Counted from the first letter of the stretch, positions 1 through 8,612 are shown. The stretch: 42,083 bases of DNA from CAYRGG01 sp964423745 (GCA_964423745.1 CAYRGG010000038.1:1-42083), one strand, 5' to 3'. The notes: generated from the sequence alone by a model not told the origin. Program-made: numbers and translations.

Positions 1-60
1 GCCATGGATTATCTAAAATCCATGCAGCGGGATAAGCGCTATCAGCGAGATGTGTATTAA
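1..60 (+). CDS. cysJ: Sulfite reductase flavoprotein alpha subunit, C-terminal end (partial)
   Basis: Only the last 19 codons and the TAA stop lie in the window; the gene continues off the left edge. The reading frame from base 1 ends in RYQRDVY-stop, the C-terminal signature of CysJ (E. coli CysJ ends the same way). CysJ is the FAD/FMN NADPH-oxidising subunit that passes electrons to the CysI hemoprotein. The stop is one base before the preferred ATG of cysI, so the two subunits are almost certainly co-translated. The visible part is short, but motif and neighbour agree. Confidence 0.85.
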   Translation, partial: AMDYLKSMQRDKRYQRDVY

Positions 61-61
61 T

Positions 62-1771
62 ATGAGTCTATCGACAAAAGATAAACCCAAGCTTTCCGAA
101 GTGGAATACCTGAAAGAGGACAGTCATTTTCTGCGTGGCACCATCGACGCGGGTCTGGCTGATGCCATCACCGGCGCCATTGCCGATGAAGATACCCAAC
201 TGACTAAATTCCACGGCACCTACCAACAGGACGACCGGGATCTGCGCACCGAGCGTCATAAACAAAAGTTAGAGCCTGCCTATAGCTTTATGATTCGGGT
301 TCGGGTACCCGGTGGTATCTGTACCCCTGCGCAATGGTTACATCTAGATCAGCTGGCGCAAACCCATGCCAATGGGACTTTGCGACTCACTACCCGGCAA
401 GCCTTTCAGTTCCATGGCGTGTTAAAACGTAATTTACAGGAAACCATCGCCAAAATTAACGAGGGCCTGCTGGATACCATCGCCGCCTGTGGCGATGTCA
501 ATCGCAACGTGATGTGTAATCCGAACCCGTACCAATCGGTGGTGCATGGCGAGGTTTACGAATGGGCGAAACGCATCAGTGACCATTTGACCCCCAAAAC
601 CAGTGCCTATCATGAGATTTGGCTGAGGGGTAAAAAGGTCGCGGGCAGCGAAGACCAGGAGCCCATTTATGGCAAAACCTATCTGCCCCGCAAGTTTAAG
701 ACAGTGGTGGCCGTACCCCCCAGTAACGATGTGGATGTCTATGCCCATGATCTGGGTTTTATCGCCAGTGTAGACGATGATAACCGTTTAGCGGGCTTCA
801 ACGTGTCGGTGGGTGGCGGCATGGGCATGACCCACGGTGATAAGGCCACCTATCCGCGGCTTGCCGATGTGATCGGTTTTTGTAAACCAGATCAAGTGTT
901 GCAGGTGGCTAAAGAAGTGGTAAAGATCCAGCGGGATTATGGCGATCGTACCAACCGCAAGCATGCCCGGTTTAAATACACCCTTGAGGACCGGGGTATC
1001 GACTGGTTTAAGGACGAACTTACAGCGCGGCTTGGCTGGTCATTGGAACCGGCGCGGCCGTTCCATTTCACCAGTAATGGCGATCGTTACGGTTGGGTTA
1101 AAGGCACCAACGGTAAATGGCATATGACCCTGTTTGTCCAAAATGGCCGTATCAAAGACGCTGAAGACTGCGCCATGATGACGGGTCTGCGCGAAATCGC
1201 CAAGGTTCACAAGGGCGATTTTCGGCTAACGGCTAACCAAAACCTCATCATTGGCAATATTCCCACGCGGCAGAAAGCGCGCATCAAGGGGCTTATTGAA
1301 GAGTATGGGTTGGACAAAACCGAGAGCTACTCGGCGCTACGGCTGAACGCCATGGCCTGTGTCGCGTTTCCCACCTGTGGTTTGGCCATGGCGGAGAGCG
1401 AGCGTTATCTACCCAGTTTATTGACTCGATTAGAGGGCATCATGGCAGATGCCGGACTTGGTGAGGACTCCCCCATCGTGGTGCGTATGACCGGTTGTCC
1501 CAACGGTTGCGCACGGCCTTATCTAGGGGAAATCGGCTTTGTGGGCAAGGCGCCGGGTAAATACAATTTGTATTTGGGGGCAGGTTTTAGCGGTGAACGT
1601 CTTAACAAGATGTACCGAGAAAACATCGGCGAGGAAGAGATTTTGCAGGAGCTGACCCCTATGATTCAGCGCTTTGCTCAAGAACGGCAAGGGCAGGAAC
1701 GTTTCGGAGATTTTGTCATTCGCCAGGGCTATATCAAGGCCGTTCATGCTGGGCGCGAGTTTCACGATTGA
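62..1771 (+). CDS. cysI: Assimilatory sulfite reductase (NADPH) hemoprotein beta subunit
   Basis: Catalyses the six-electron reduction of sulfite to sulfide for cysteine synthesis in the cytoplasm, as partner of CysJ. The 569-residue protein matches E. coli CysI (570 aa) end to end. The four ligands of the [4Fe-4S]-siroheme centre are present as Cys-x5-Cys (433/439) and Cys-x3-Cys (479/483, in the TGCPNGC motif). The early FHG-YQQDDRD block and the TYLPRKFK and ANQNLIIG blocks are intact. I prefer the ATG at 62 because it follows the cysJ stop by one base and gives the family N-terminus; an in-frame ATG at 50 would overlap cysJ and add four residues. No cysH follows. A strong hairpin terminator lies about 60 bases downstream, so the transcript probably ends here. 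Confidence 0.97.
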   Translation: MSLSTKDKPKLSEVEYLKEDSHFLRGTIDAGLADAITGAIADEDTQLTKFHGTYQQDDRDLRTERHKQKLEPAYSFMIRVRVPGGICTPAQWLHLDQLAQTHANGTLRLTTRQAFQFHGVLKRNLQETIAKINEGLLDTIAACGDVNRNVMCNPNPYQSVVHGEVYEWAKRISDHLTPKTSAYHEIWLRGKKVAGSEDQEPIYGKTYLPRKFKTVVAVPPSNDVDVYAHDLGFIASVDDDNRLAGFNVSVGGGMGMTHGDKATYPRLADVIGFCKPDQVLQVAKEVVKIQRDYGDRTNRKHARFKYTLEDRGIDWFKDELTARLGWSLEPARPFHFTSNGDRYGWVKGTNGKWHMTLFVQNGRIKDAEDCAMMTGLREIAKVHKGDFRLTANQNLIIGNIPTRQKARIKGLIEEYGLDKTESYSALRLNAMACVAFPTCGLAMAESERYLPSLLTRLEGIMADAGLGEDSPIVVRMTGCPNGCARPYLGEIGFVGKAPGKYNLYLGAGFSGERLNKMYRENIGEEEILQELTPMIQRFAQERQGQERFGDFVIRQGYIKAVHAGREFHD

Positions 1772-1830
1772 GGTTCTAATTAACTTTTTTGACATGGCCG
1801 TCAATTTTTAGTCGTTTTTCTTGTTTTTAA

Positions 1831-1859
1831 AAGCCATTTATTGCTAAATGGCTTTTTTT
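1831..1859 (+). terminator. Rho-independent terminator of cysJI
   Basis: A perfect 10-bp stem (AAGCCATTTA pairing with TAAATGGCTT) with a 4-base TTGC loop runs straight into a T tract. It sits about 60 bases after the cysI stop and points in the same direction. Confidence 0.9.
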
Positions 1860-1982
1860 GCGAGTTGCGATTTAATCAAATCCTATTCTGCCACGCCCAT
1901 AGATTACCCTTCTTTACGCTTACCTGTTGCGCGATAAGTTAATACAGGTTGCCCTTAGTCTTAACAAGCAATGACATAGGTC

Positions 1983-2032
1983 GTCATTTTGGTATTTAAC
2001 CAAGTCATTTTGGTTATTTGTTAGGAGTCATT
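1983..2032. promoter_or_regulatory. Direct-repeat cluster upstream of a small gene
   Basis: The 11-mer GTCATTTTGGT occurs at 1983 and again at 2004, 21 bases apart (two helical turns). A shorter GTCATT copy starts at 2027. Between the first two lies the inverted repeat AACCAA/TTGGTT (1998-2015). The cluster is in the 394-base gap between cysI and the small gene at 2166, about 130 bases upstream of the latter. Spacing and repetition resemble a tandem operator; no regulator can be named. The rest of the 1772-2165 gap shows only the cysI terminator and A/T-rich sequence. Confidence 0.35.
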
Positions 2033-2165
2033 GTGAATAGATTAAGCTCAAACAGGCGCGGAATATTTATAGCTTTTCCAAAAAAATAGACCACATTTTT
2101 AAAATGGCATGTCACTTGCTTAGACGTTACTGACAGACACCATTTTACATTGAGAGGATATCAAC

Positions 2166-2360
2166 ATGGTCTATGAAAATGTCAGTAAACCTATATTCAA
2201 ACGTGCAAAACAAGCAGCAAAACGCCGTTTTTCACAACCGTCTTACAAGAGTAATAATGGCAACAAACAAACCTTTTCAAATTGGGATGTGCTGGATATG
2301 CCTGAGCCGTTGGAAAGCTGGTCTTTAGAAGACTTTAACGATGTGGTGCATTTAGATTAG
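2166..2360 (+). CDS. Small basic protein of unknown function (64 aa)
   Basis: I do not recognise this protein. It starts with ATG behind a good ribosome binding site (GAGAGGA, 8 bases upstream). The N-terminal half is strongly basic (residues 8-35, rich in Lys, Arg and Gln), and the C-terminal half is acidic with Trp residues (SWSLEDFNDVV near the end). It has no membrane segment, signal peptide or Cys. The clear charge switch, good RBS and isolated setting with a candidate operator upstream argue for a real gene. The basic half could bind nucleic acid, but that is only inference. Confidence 0.5.
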   Translation: MVYENVSKPIFKRAKQAAKRRFSQPSYKSNNGNKQTFSNWDVLDMPEPLESWSLEDFNDVVHLD

Positions 2361-2639
2361 AGTTAGAACGCGGCTAATAGATAAAGTGTTATTGATCGAT
2401 TAGTAAACCGGATGCTTTATCTTATTGTCAAGGAAGCCCAGTAAACACAAAATTTTATGTCAGCTGACTTAAAGAAAAGTTATAACAAGCTATCAAACTA
2501 GCTTATTTCAGGTGATCCGCACAAAAAGTATCACTGAATTAAATAGCACACACGCTGCTTGGCTTTTTGGTCTGGCATCCTCGCTGCAACCCTTCTTTGT
2601 ATTAGGCTAACCTCTTAGCTTTCATCTGCCATTATTAAG

Positions 2640-3338
2640 CTATAAAAAGGCGCTTTTTCCAGTTATTATCTCCCCCATGGCCGGATTCTCTGCTCTGGAA
2701 CCTTCCCGAGTTTCTTCAAGAACAGGCAAAAGTACAGGCCAAACATTATCTAAGATTTGCGGTTGCGCTTCAGCGCGAGGATGAATGCCGTCCCTTTGCA
2801 TCAACTTTTTGCTGTCTGCTACCCCCTCTAGCAGGAAGGGGATAAGGGCTATCTGGTAGCGATCGGCCAGATTTTGATAAAGACTTTGAAACTTTTGCGT
2901 GTAGCGAGGGCCATAATTAGGCGGAATGCGCATCTCGGCGAGCAAAACTTGAGCGCCGTTGCGTTGCGATAACTCGATGAGGGCGGCTAGGTTTTTTTCT
3001 AAGGTACTTAACGAAACACCACGTAATCCATCATTACCGCCCAATTCCAAAATTACAATATCAGGTTGGTGGCGTTCAAGGGTAGCAGGTAATCTTGTTA
3101 AACCACCCTGACTGGTGTCGCCGCTGATACTCGCATTGACAACCCGATGGGGAAAACCCTGTTCTTGAAGACGGCGCTCTAGTAGATTAACCCAACCTTG
3201 GGATGCGGCAAAACCATGACTCGCACTCAGGCTATCGCCCAGCACCAACACAGTAGGGTTGGAGGCGTGGGCGACATGAACTAAAAAAAGGGTCAGTATG
3301 AGTGTACAAAAGGAAATTTGTCGTAAATGGGTTTTCAT
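2640..3338 (-). CDS. tesA: Periplasmic SGNH-hydrolase arylesterase / acyl-CoA thioesterase I (TesA)
   Basis: Multifunctional esterase/lysophospholipase of the GDSL-SGNH family, exported to the periplasm. Residues 1-25 form a signal peptide (basic start, hydrophobic LILTLFLV core, cleavage near AHA-S). The four family blocks are visible: GDSLS with nucleophile Ser36, oxyanion Gly73 and Asn102 (GGND), and the Asp183/His186 pair in DGIHP. At 232 aa it is about 20-25 residues longer than E. coli TesA; the excess is a polar C-terminal tail. It is divergent from ybbA across an 88-base gap, the arrangement also found in E. coli (tesA/ybbA-ybbP), which supports the assignment. Divergent promoters presumably sit in that gap. 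Confidence 0.93.
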   Translation of the reverse strand: MKTHLRQISFCTLILTLFLVHVAHASNPTVLVLGDSLSASHGFAASQGWVNLLERRLQEQGFPHRVVNASISGDTSQGGLTRLPATLERHQPDIVILELGGNDGLRGVSLSTLEKNLAALIELSQRNGAQVLLAEMRIPPNYGPRYTQKFQSLYQNLADRYQIALIPFLLEGVADSKKLMQRDGIHPRAEAQPQILDNVWPVLLPVLEETREGSRAENPAMGEIITGKSAFL

Positions 3339-3426
3339 AAATACTCAGCTCCACATCACATTTTTACCGGATTTGTAAGCGTTAGGAAGCAAAGCAAAAC
3401 CGCAAGTTCCCTTAAAAAACCGGCCT

Positions 3427-4188
3427 ATGAACCAGCAAAATCCTATTATTCGTGTAGAAAATCTGACTAAACAAGTCATCAGTCCTGAAGGTCCCTTAGT
3501 CATCCTCAAAGATGTTACCCTATCCATAGCCCAGGGCGAGAGTATCGCCATTGTGGGAACATCCGGCTCTGGTAAGTCGACCCTGTTGGGTTTGCTGGCT
3601 GGTTTAGATCTTCCCTCCAGTGGGCAACTATGGCTCGCTGGGGCTGATATGACTCGTTTAGACGAAGACGGTAGAGCGCAGTTACGGGCTCGGCGAGTCG
3701 GTTTTGTTTTTCAGTCTTTTCAATTATTGCAGGGTCTGAGCGCTTTGGAAAACGTCATGTTGCCCCTGGAGTTAGTGGGTCATTCAGATCCTTCCGGGGC
3801 TGCCCGGCAAGTGCTCGACCAAGTGGGTTTAGGGGCGCGGATACACCATTATCCAGCCCAGTTGTCCGGCGGTGAACAGCAGCGGGTGGCTATCGCCCGG
3901 GCTTTCGCGGGTAGCCCAGATGTATTGTTTGCCGATGAACCCACCGGCAATTTGGACCAGCGCACCGGTCATCGCATCATCGAACTCTTATTTTATTTGA
4001 ATCGTCAACATGGCACCACCCTGGTTATGGTAACTCATGATGTAGAGTTAGCCCGCTATTGCGATCGTAGCCTGGAATTGGACAATGGAACGTTAGTGAC
4101 GGCTAGTGCAGTAGATGAAAAAGCTGAGCCCACATCTTTAGACAGATCCCTGTCTGAGCCGTTAAATACTCCCGAGTCTGCCGAGTGA
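3427..4188 (+). CDS. ybbA: ABC transporter ATP-binding protein, YbbA type (MacB/LolD-like)
   Basis: Nucleotide-binding subunit of a type VII (MacB/FtsX-like) ABC system, working at the cytoplasmic membrane with the next-encoded permease. Visible motifs are Walker A GTSGSGKST (44-52), Q-loop Gln96, signature LSGGEQQR (146-153), Walker B ending in Asp170-Glu171, and H-loop His204. The last 40 residues are a polar tail beyond the usual domain. The stop codon overlaps the GTG start of the permease gene (GTGA), implying translational coupling. The substrate of YbbAP is unsettled; proximity to tesA is conserved in gammaproteobacteria and suggests a lipid or envelope role. There is no convincing Shine-Dalgarno at this start. 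Confidence 0.93.
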   Translation: MNQQNPIIRVENLTKQVISPEGPLVILKDVTLSIAQGESIAIVGTSGSGKSTLLGLLAGLDLPSSGQLWLAGADMTRLDEDGRAQLRARRVGFVFQSFQLLQGLSALENVMLPLELVGHSDPSGAARQVLDQVGLGARIHHYPAQLSGGEQQRVAIARAFAGSPDVLFADEPTGNLDQRTGHRIIELLFYLNRQHGTTLVMVTHDVELARYCDRSLELDNGTLVTASAVDEKAEPTSLDRSLSEPLNTPESAE

Positions 4189-6704
4189 GCATCTATTCAA
4201 TGAACGCATTATCTGCAACGGGTAAATTGGCCTGGCGCGCCTTACGAAGGGATTGGCAAGGCGGTGATTTACGGGTGTTGGCCATTGCTTTAGTGGTTGC
4301 CGTGGCCAGCGTGGCCGCCGTGGGGTTTTTCACCGACCGGGTTGAGTTGGCTATGGAGCTTAAAAGTAGCGAACTGTTGGGGGCTGATCTAGTGATCGCT
4401 TCTTCCGAAGTTATGCAAAGCCAACTTGAGCAAGAGGCCCAGAACCGTGGTCTGAGCACTGCTCACACACTGAGTTTTCGCAGTGTGGTATTAGCCGGGG
4501 AAGAGACGGTGCTGGCGGAAGTCAAAGCGGTGGATCCCGGCTATCCCTTACGTGGGGTGCTGGAAGTCAGCCAGCGACCCTTTGCGCAGACCGAGAAGAC
4601 GGATGCCATTCCAACGCCGGGTCATGCCTGGTTGGATGCACGTCTCATGCAAGTGCTGGGTTTGCAGGTAGGTGATGAATTTGAGCTGGGGATGAGCACC
4701 TTTAAAGTTGAAAAGGTGTTGGCCTACGAACCGGATCGAGGTGGCGATCTGTTTACCATTGGTCCCCGTTTACTGATGAATCTAACGGATATACCGGCCA
4801 CTGAGTTGGTGCAAGTGGGTAGTCGTGTTACCTATCGTTTATTGCTAGCCGGGGAGCCGCAGGCCATCACTGCCTATGGGGAGTGGGCAGAGCCGCAGCT
4901 GACGGCGGTGGAGAGTTTACAAGGGGTGCGCGATGCCCGGCCTGAGCTGCGTACCGCCCTAGACCGCGCCCACCGTTTCTTGACGTTGGCAGCTTTGGTG
5001 AGCGTGGTGATCGCCGGGGTTGGGATTGCCATTTCCGCCCGCCGGTTTGCCGCTCGGCACTGGGATACGGTGGCTATCATGCGTTGTGTCGGCGCCACCC
5101 AAGCTTTAGTCATCCGTTTATTTTTACTGGAAATGTTAGGGCTGGCTTTGCTGGCAGGGGTGTTGGGTAGCGGTATCGGCTATTTTGCTCAAGAAGGTCT
5201 TAGTCAAATTTTAGGAAATCTTGTTGGGGACGGAGCTCTGCCGCTGCCGTCTTGGCGTCCCTTGTTGCCAGCCTTGGCGACGGGTTTTATTATCCTCCTG
5301 GGTTTTGCCCTGCCACCGTTGATACGCCTGCGTGATGTACCGCCACTGCGAGTTTTGCGCCGGGATGTGGAACCCCTGGGACAAAGCGTTGTGACTTTAT
5401 ACGGTCCAGCTTGCGTCGCCGTCGCCGCTTTGCTGTTCTGGCAAGCGGGTGATGTGTGGCTGGCCATCTATATTTGTCTTGGAGTTTTGGGAACCCTTGC
5501 CGTATTGGGACTTGCCGCTATGGGTTTAGTAAAGGGGCTTGCGCTACTGCGTGGGCGCGTAGGGGTGGCGTGGCGTTTTGGTTTAGCCAACGTATATCGC
5601 CGCGGCGTTGGCAGCGCTGTGCAGGTGGTGGCGCTGGGGTTAGGCATCATGGTGTTGCTGATGTTGTCCCTGGTGCATAACGACTTACTAGCAAGTTGGC
5701 AGGCAAATTTACCCGAGGATGCACCGAATCATTTTTTGATTAATATTCAGCCCCAGGAAGTGGCGGGTGTGCAGGCGCTCCTGCGCAGCCGTGGGTTACA
5801 AGAAACCCGTCTTTATCCCATGGTGCGAGGGCGTCTGGTGGGTATTAACGGACGCGCTGTGGAACTGCAGGATTATGACGACGATCGCACAAAACGCTTA
5901 CTAGAGCGAGAGTTTAATCTGTCCTGGGACGAGCAGCTACAAACCGATAATCGCATTGTTGCAGGACGTTGGTGGCAGCCGGAGGATCAAGGCCAAGCAG
6001 TGATTTCCGTGGAACAGGGTATCGCCGAATCGTTTGGTATTAATCTAGACGATACCATGCGGTTTCGCATCGCGGGCCAGTTTATAGAAGCGCGGGTGGT
6101 GAGTCTGCGTAGTGTGGAATGGGATTCTTTTAACGTCAACTTTTTTGTGGTTTTCCCCCCCGGTGTTATCGAGACTTATCCGGCCACCTGGATTACCAGT
6201 TTTCATTTGCCGTCATCGGAAAAATCGTTGCTGGCTGATCTGGTGCGTGCGTATCCATCCGTGACGGTGCTGGATGTGGAAGCGGTCCTCGACAAGGTGC
6301 GAGAAATCGTCGATCGGGTCATTATGGCGGTGCGCTATGTGTTCCTGTTTACATTGATTGCGGGCCTGGTGGTGCTGTATGCAGCTATTCAAGCCACCCA
6401 GGACGAACGGTTGTTTGAAGGGGCCATGTTGCGCACCCTAGGGGCGTCTAAAGAGATCATCCGCAAAGGTTTATTGGCGGAGTTTGCCGTGTTGGGGTTG
6501 CTGGCAGGGGTGTTGGCGGCGCTGGCGGCGACGGTATTGGGTTATGTGTTAGGGGTTTATTTATTTGAATTATCCTTTACGCCCAGTGTATTGGTATGGG
6601 TGTTGGGTGTTGGCGGCGGTGTATTAGGCGTCAGTGTAGCGGGGCTTTTAGGGACACGATCTGTCTTGCTACGGCCGCCTCTGCAGAGTTTACGAGAGAT
6701 CTGA
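4185..6704 (+). CDS. ybbP: FtsX-like ABC transporter permease, YbbP family
   Basis: Large membrane subunit (839 aa) partnered with the ATPase just upstream. About ten hydrophobic segments can be seen: one near residues 30-50, a group of four or more around 265-450, one near 480-500, and three in the last 150 residues. This is the duplicated FtsX layout with large periplasmic loops typical of YbbP, which is about 800 aa in E. coli. The GTG start at 4185 overlaps the ybbA stop; an alternative ATG at 4200 would shorten the protein by five residues. Acetate kinase starts two bases after the stop, so the three genes probably share a transcript. Confidence 0.93.
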   Translation: MSIYSMNALSATGKLAWRALRRDWQGGDLRVLAIALVVAVASVAAVGFFTDRVELAMELKSSELLGADLVIASSEVMQSQLEQEAQNRGLSTAHTLSFRSVVLAGEETVLAEVKAVDPGYPLRGVLEVSQRPFAQTEKTDAIPTPGHAWLDARLMQVLGLQVGDEFELGMSTFKVEKVLAYEPDRGGDLFTIGPRLLMNLTDIPATELVQVGSRVTYRLLLAGEPQAITAYGEWAEPQLTAVESLQGVRDARPELRTALDRAHRFLTLAALVSVVIAGVGIAISARRFAARHWDTVAIMRCVGATQALVIRLFLLEMLGLALLAGVLGSGIGYFAQEGLSQILGNLVGDGALPLPSWRPLLPALATGFIILLGFALPPLIRLRDVPPLRVLRRDVEPLGQSVVTLYGPACVAVAALLFWQAGDVWLAIYICLGVLGTLAVLGLAAMGLVKGLALLRGRVGVAWRFGLANVYRRGVGSAVQVVALGLGIMVLLMLSLVHNDLLASWQANLPEDAPNHFLINIQPQEVAGVQALLRSRGLQETRLYPMVRGRLVGINGRAVELQDYDDDRTKRLLEREFNLSWDEQLQTDNRIVAGRWWQPEDQGQAVISVEQGIAESFGINLDDTMRFRIAGQFIEARVVSLRSVEWDSFNVNFFVVFPPGVIETYPATWITSFHLPSSEKSLLADLVRAYPSVTVLDVEAVLDKVREIVDRVIMAVRYVFLFTLIAGLVVLYAAIQATQDERLFEGAMLRTLGASKEIIRKGLLAEFAVLGLLAGVLAALAATVLGYVLGVYLFELSFTPSVLVWVLGVGGGVLGVSVAGLLGTRSVLLRPPLQSLREI

Positions 6705-6705
6705 T

Positions 6706-7893
6706 ATGAGCGAGGCCATCCTGGTTATCAATGCGGGTTCCTCTAGTATTAAATTTTCTCTGTTCGATGGGGTTGGCACGGAAGCTGAGTTGTGTGCAAT
6801 AGCCAGCGGTCAGGTGGAGGGTATCGGCGCTCAACCTCGCTTTATTGCCAAGGATGCCAATAGCGGCGTGCTGGCTGAAAAAGTGTGGGTGGCTGGGGAT
6901 GACCCGGACCGGGATAGCTTATTGGCGGAATTGTTAACCTGGATTCAAGATTATTTGGGCACCACTCGACTCAAGGCAGCGGGACACCGGATTGTGTTAG
7001 GGGGTGATCGTTACCGTGCCCCTGTTAGAATGACCGAGACAGTCATGGAGGCGCTAACGGACCTTATTTCGCTGGCGCCCCTGCACCAGCCAGCTAATCT
7101 AGCGCCCATTCAGTCCATCGCTAAACTCAATCCCCAACTCCCCCAGGTGGCGTGTTTTGATACAGCCTTTCATAGCACCATTCCCCCACTGGCTCAGTGC
7201 TATGGGTTGCCTCGGGGGTTAACGGAAGAAGGCGTGCACGGTTACGGATTGCATGGACTATCCTATGCCTATATCGCTAGCAAATTGCCAGATTATGACA
7301 GCAAAGCAGCTCAAGGCCGCACGGTGGTGGCCCATCTCGGCAATGGGGCCAGTTTATGCGCTCTAGTAAACGGTAAAAGTGTTGCTTGTACCTTGGGTTT
7401 TAGCGCCTTGGATGGGTTACTCATGGGTACCCGCCCAGGATCCTTGGATCCGGGAATTCTATTGTACTTGCTGCAGGAAAAAGGTATGGACGCTCAAGCC
7501 ATAGAGCATCTACTCTATAAAGAATCGGGTTTGCTAGGGGTCTCGGGCATCAGTCATGATATGCGTGATTTATTGGCCAGCAGCAGTCCCCATGCCAAGG
7601 AAGCGGTGGATCTGTTTATTTACCGGGCTGTCCGTGCCCTGGGTTCCATGGCGGCTGCCGCCGGTGGACTCGATGCCTTGGTGTTTACCGCCGGTATTGG
7701 CGAGCATACGCCTTATGTACGAGCCGGGATCTGCGAACAGTCGGCTTGGTTAGGGGTGCGGCTCGACAAGGCGGCCAATGAAAGGGGAGGGTCGCGCATC
7801 AGCACCGCCGACAGCCCCGTATCTGTATGGGTTATTCCCACCAACGAAGAGCTTATAATCGCTCGCGATACCTGGGCAGTGTTGGCAGACTAA
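6706..7893 (+). CDS. ackA: Acetate kinase
   Basis: Interconverts acetate + ATP and acetyl phosphate + ADP in the cytoplasm, linking acetyl-CoA, acetate excretion or uptake and substrate-level ATP formation. The 395-residue protein has the family motifs in order: N-terminal VINAGSSSIKF with Asn9, CFDTAFH with catalytic Asp152, the HG motif near 180, HLGNGAS, MGTRPGSLDPG and the nucleotide-binding TAGIGEH. The C-terminal NEELIIARD carries the conserved Glu. Its ATG is separated from the ybbP stop by one base, with GAGAG just upstream. The usual partner pta is not adjacent; the gene lies in the ybbAP operon instead. Confidence 0.96.
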   Translation: MSEAILVINAGSSSIKFSLFDGVGTEAELCAIASGQVEGIGAQPRFIAKDANSGVLAEKVWVAGDDPDRDSLLAELLTWIQDYLGTTRLKAAGHRIVLGGDRYRAPVRMTETVMEALTDLISLAPLHQPANLAPIQSIAKLNPQLPQVACFDTAFHSTIPPLAQCYGLPRGLTEEGVHGYGLHGLSYAYIASKLPDYDSKAAQGRTVVAHLGNGASLCALVNGKSVACTLGFSALDGLLMGTRPGSLDPGILLYLLQEKGMDAQAIEHLLYKESGLLGVSGISHDMRDLLASSSPHAKEAVDLFIYRAVRALGSMAAAAGGLDALVFTAGIGEHTPYVRAGICEQSAWLGVRLDKAANERGGSRISTADSPVSVWVIPTNEELIIARDTWAVLAD

Positions 7894-7910
7894 CACGTTT
7901 TGTTTTGACT

Positions 7911-7960
7911 GTGCATGTGCATGTGCATGTGCATGTGCAGTCGTGTCGTGTCGTGTCGTG
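7911..7960. repeat. Adjacent hexamer and pentamer microsatellites
   Basis: GTGCAT is repeated four full times plus GTGC (7911-7938), followed at once by four perfect copies of TCGTG (7941-7960). The tract lies between the ackA stop and the DUF6883 start. The hexamer carries an ATG in every unit, all in one frame. With four pentamer copies that frame closes at a TAA near 7974; with five or two copies it would enter the DUF6883 frame. Such tracts are prone to slippage, so copy number may vary between cells. Confidence 0.85.
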
Positions 7961-8017
7961 CAGCGTGCATATAATCTATATGAGCACACTAATATTCTAG
8001 GCAGAAAAATACACCGT

Positions 8018-8350
8018 ATGCTTATTCCACATGCAGAGCGCGCAGTCGTTGACATTCAAAAATTGCGAGACTACTGTTTAAATTCCCTACATAACGAAGG
8101 GCAACACAAAGCGCGGCTATTTGCTTCAGCTTTAGGAATAACCGACAAGGACGCTGAGGATTTGCGTACCCTCCTGTTGCAAGCTGTGAAGTCTGCTGAT
8201 GCAAAATTAGGGCGACGGGATGTATATGGACAACGGTATACCATAGATTTTTTGCTAACATGGCATGATAAACAGGCCATGGTGCGGAGTGGATGGATCA
8301 TCGAACATACCTCAAATACTCCACGTCTAACAACCTGTTATCCGTTGTAA
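8018..8350 (+). CDS. DUF6883-domain protein
   Basis: A 110-residue protein that matches the DUF6883 pattern as I remember it: an opening LIPHAERAVVDIQKLRDYCL, a central HKARLFASALGI, and a closing VRSGWII followed by PRLTTCYP. Its function is unknown. I place the start at the ATG at 8018 because it gives the family N-terminus; the frame is open further upstream through the pentamer repeats, with a GTG at 7943 that would add 25 residues. There is no clear Shine-Dalgarno before 8018, only a distant AGG. A DUF4926 gene follows 16 bases later; in my recollection the two families often occur side by side in cyanobacteria and other environmental bacteria, which suggests a two-gene module, possibly toxin-antitoxin-like. 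That last point is inference. Confidence 0.75.
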   Translation: MLIPHAERAVVDIQKLRDYCLNSLHNEGQHKARLFASALGITDKDAEDLRTLLLQAVKSADAKLGRRDVYGQRYTIDFLLTWHDKQAMVRSGWIIEHTSNTPRLTTCYPL

Positions 8351-8366
8351 CCCTACGAGGTGAGAA

Positions 8367-8612
8367 ATGGCAAATTCAATCAACCTTTTTGACGTAGTGG
8401 CTTTAACTGTTGATCTTCCTGACTGTAATCTTCGTCGAGGACAAGTTGGTACTGTAGTTGAAATTCTTGCTGATGGCAGTGCCTTTGAGGTGGAATTTAG
8501 CGATCGGGAAGGGCGTACTTACGAATCCCTTGGATTACGTCCGGAGCAGGTCATGACACTGCATTACGAACCCCTTGTAACATCGCCTCAGTCTGAGGCG
8601 AACATATCTTAG
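8367..8612 (+). CDS. DUF4926-domain protein
   Basis: A small acidic protein (81 aa) with the DUF4926 pattern: LFDVVALTVDLP near the N-terminus, GQVGTVVEI, then FEVEFSDREGRTY, closing with LRPEQVM. The predicted fold is a small all-beta barrel (KOW/SH3-like) by analogy with the motif spacing. The ATG has a strong ribosome binding site (GAGGTGAG, 5 bases upstream), much better than that of its upstream partner, so it is probably made in excess. This would suit an antidote or accessory subunit of the DUF6883 protein. Biochemical function is unknown. It is followed by 167 non-coding bases before the DUF2235 gene. Confidence 0.78.
   Translation: MANSINLFDVVALTVDLPDCNLRRGQVGTVVEILADGSAFEVEFSDREGRTYESLGLRPEQVMTLHYEPLVTSPQSEANIS

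Noticed and set aside
7911..7960. Possible CRISPR-like repeat tract
   Set aside because: Units are 5-6 bases with no spacers; this is a microsatellite. No CRISPR array was seen elsewhere in the window.
7943..8017. 25-codon upstream extension of DUF6883 beginning with GTG in the repeats
   Set aside because: The sequence is repeat-derived and the family starts at the ATG at 8018; kept only as part of the switching hypothesis.
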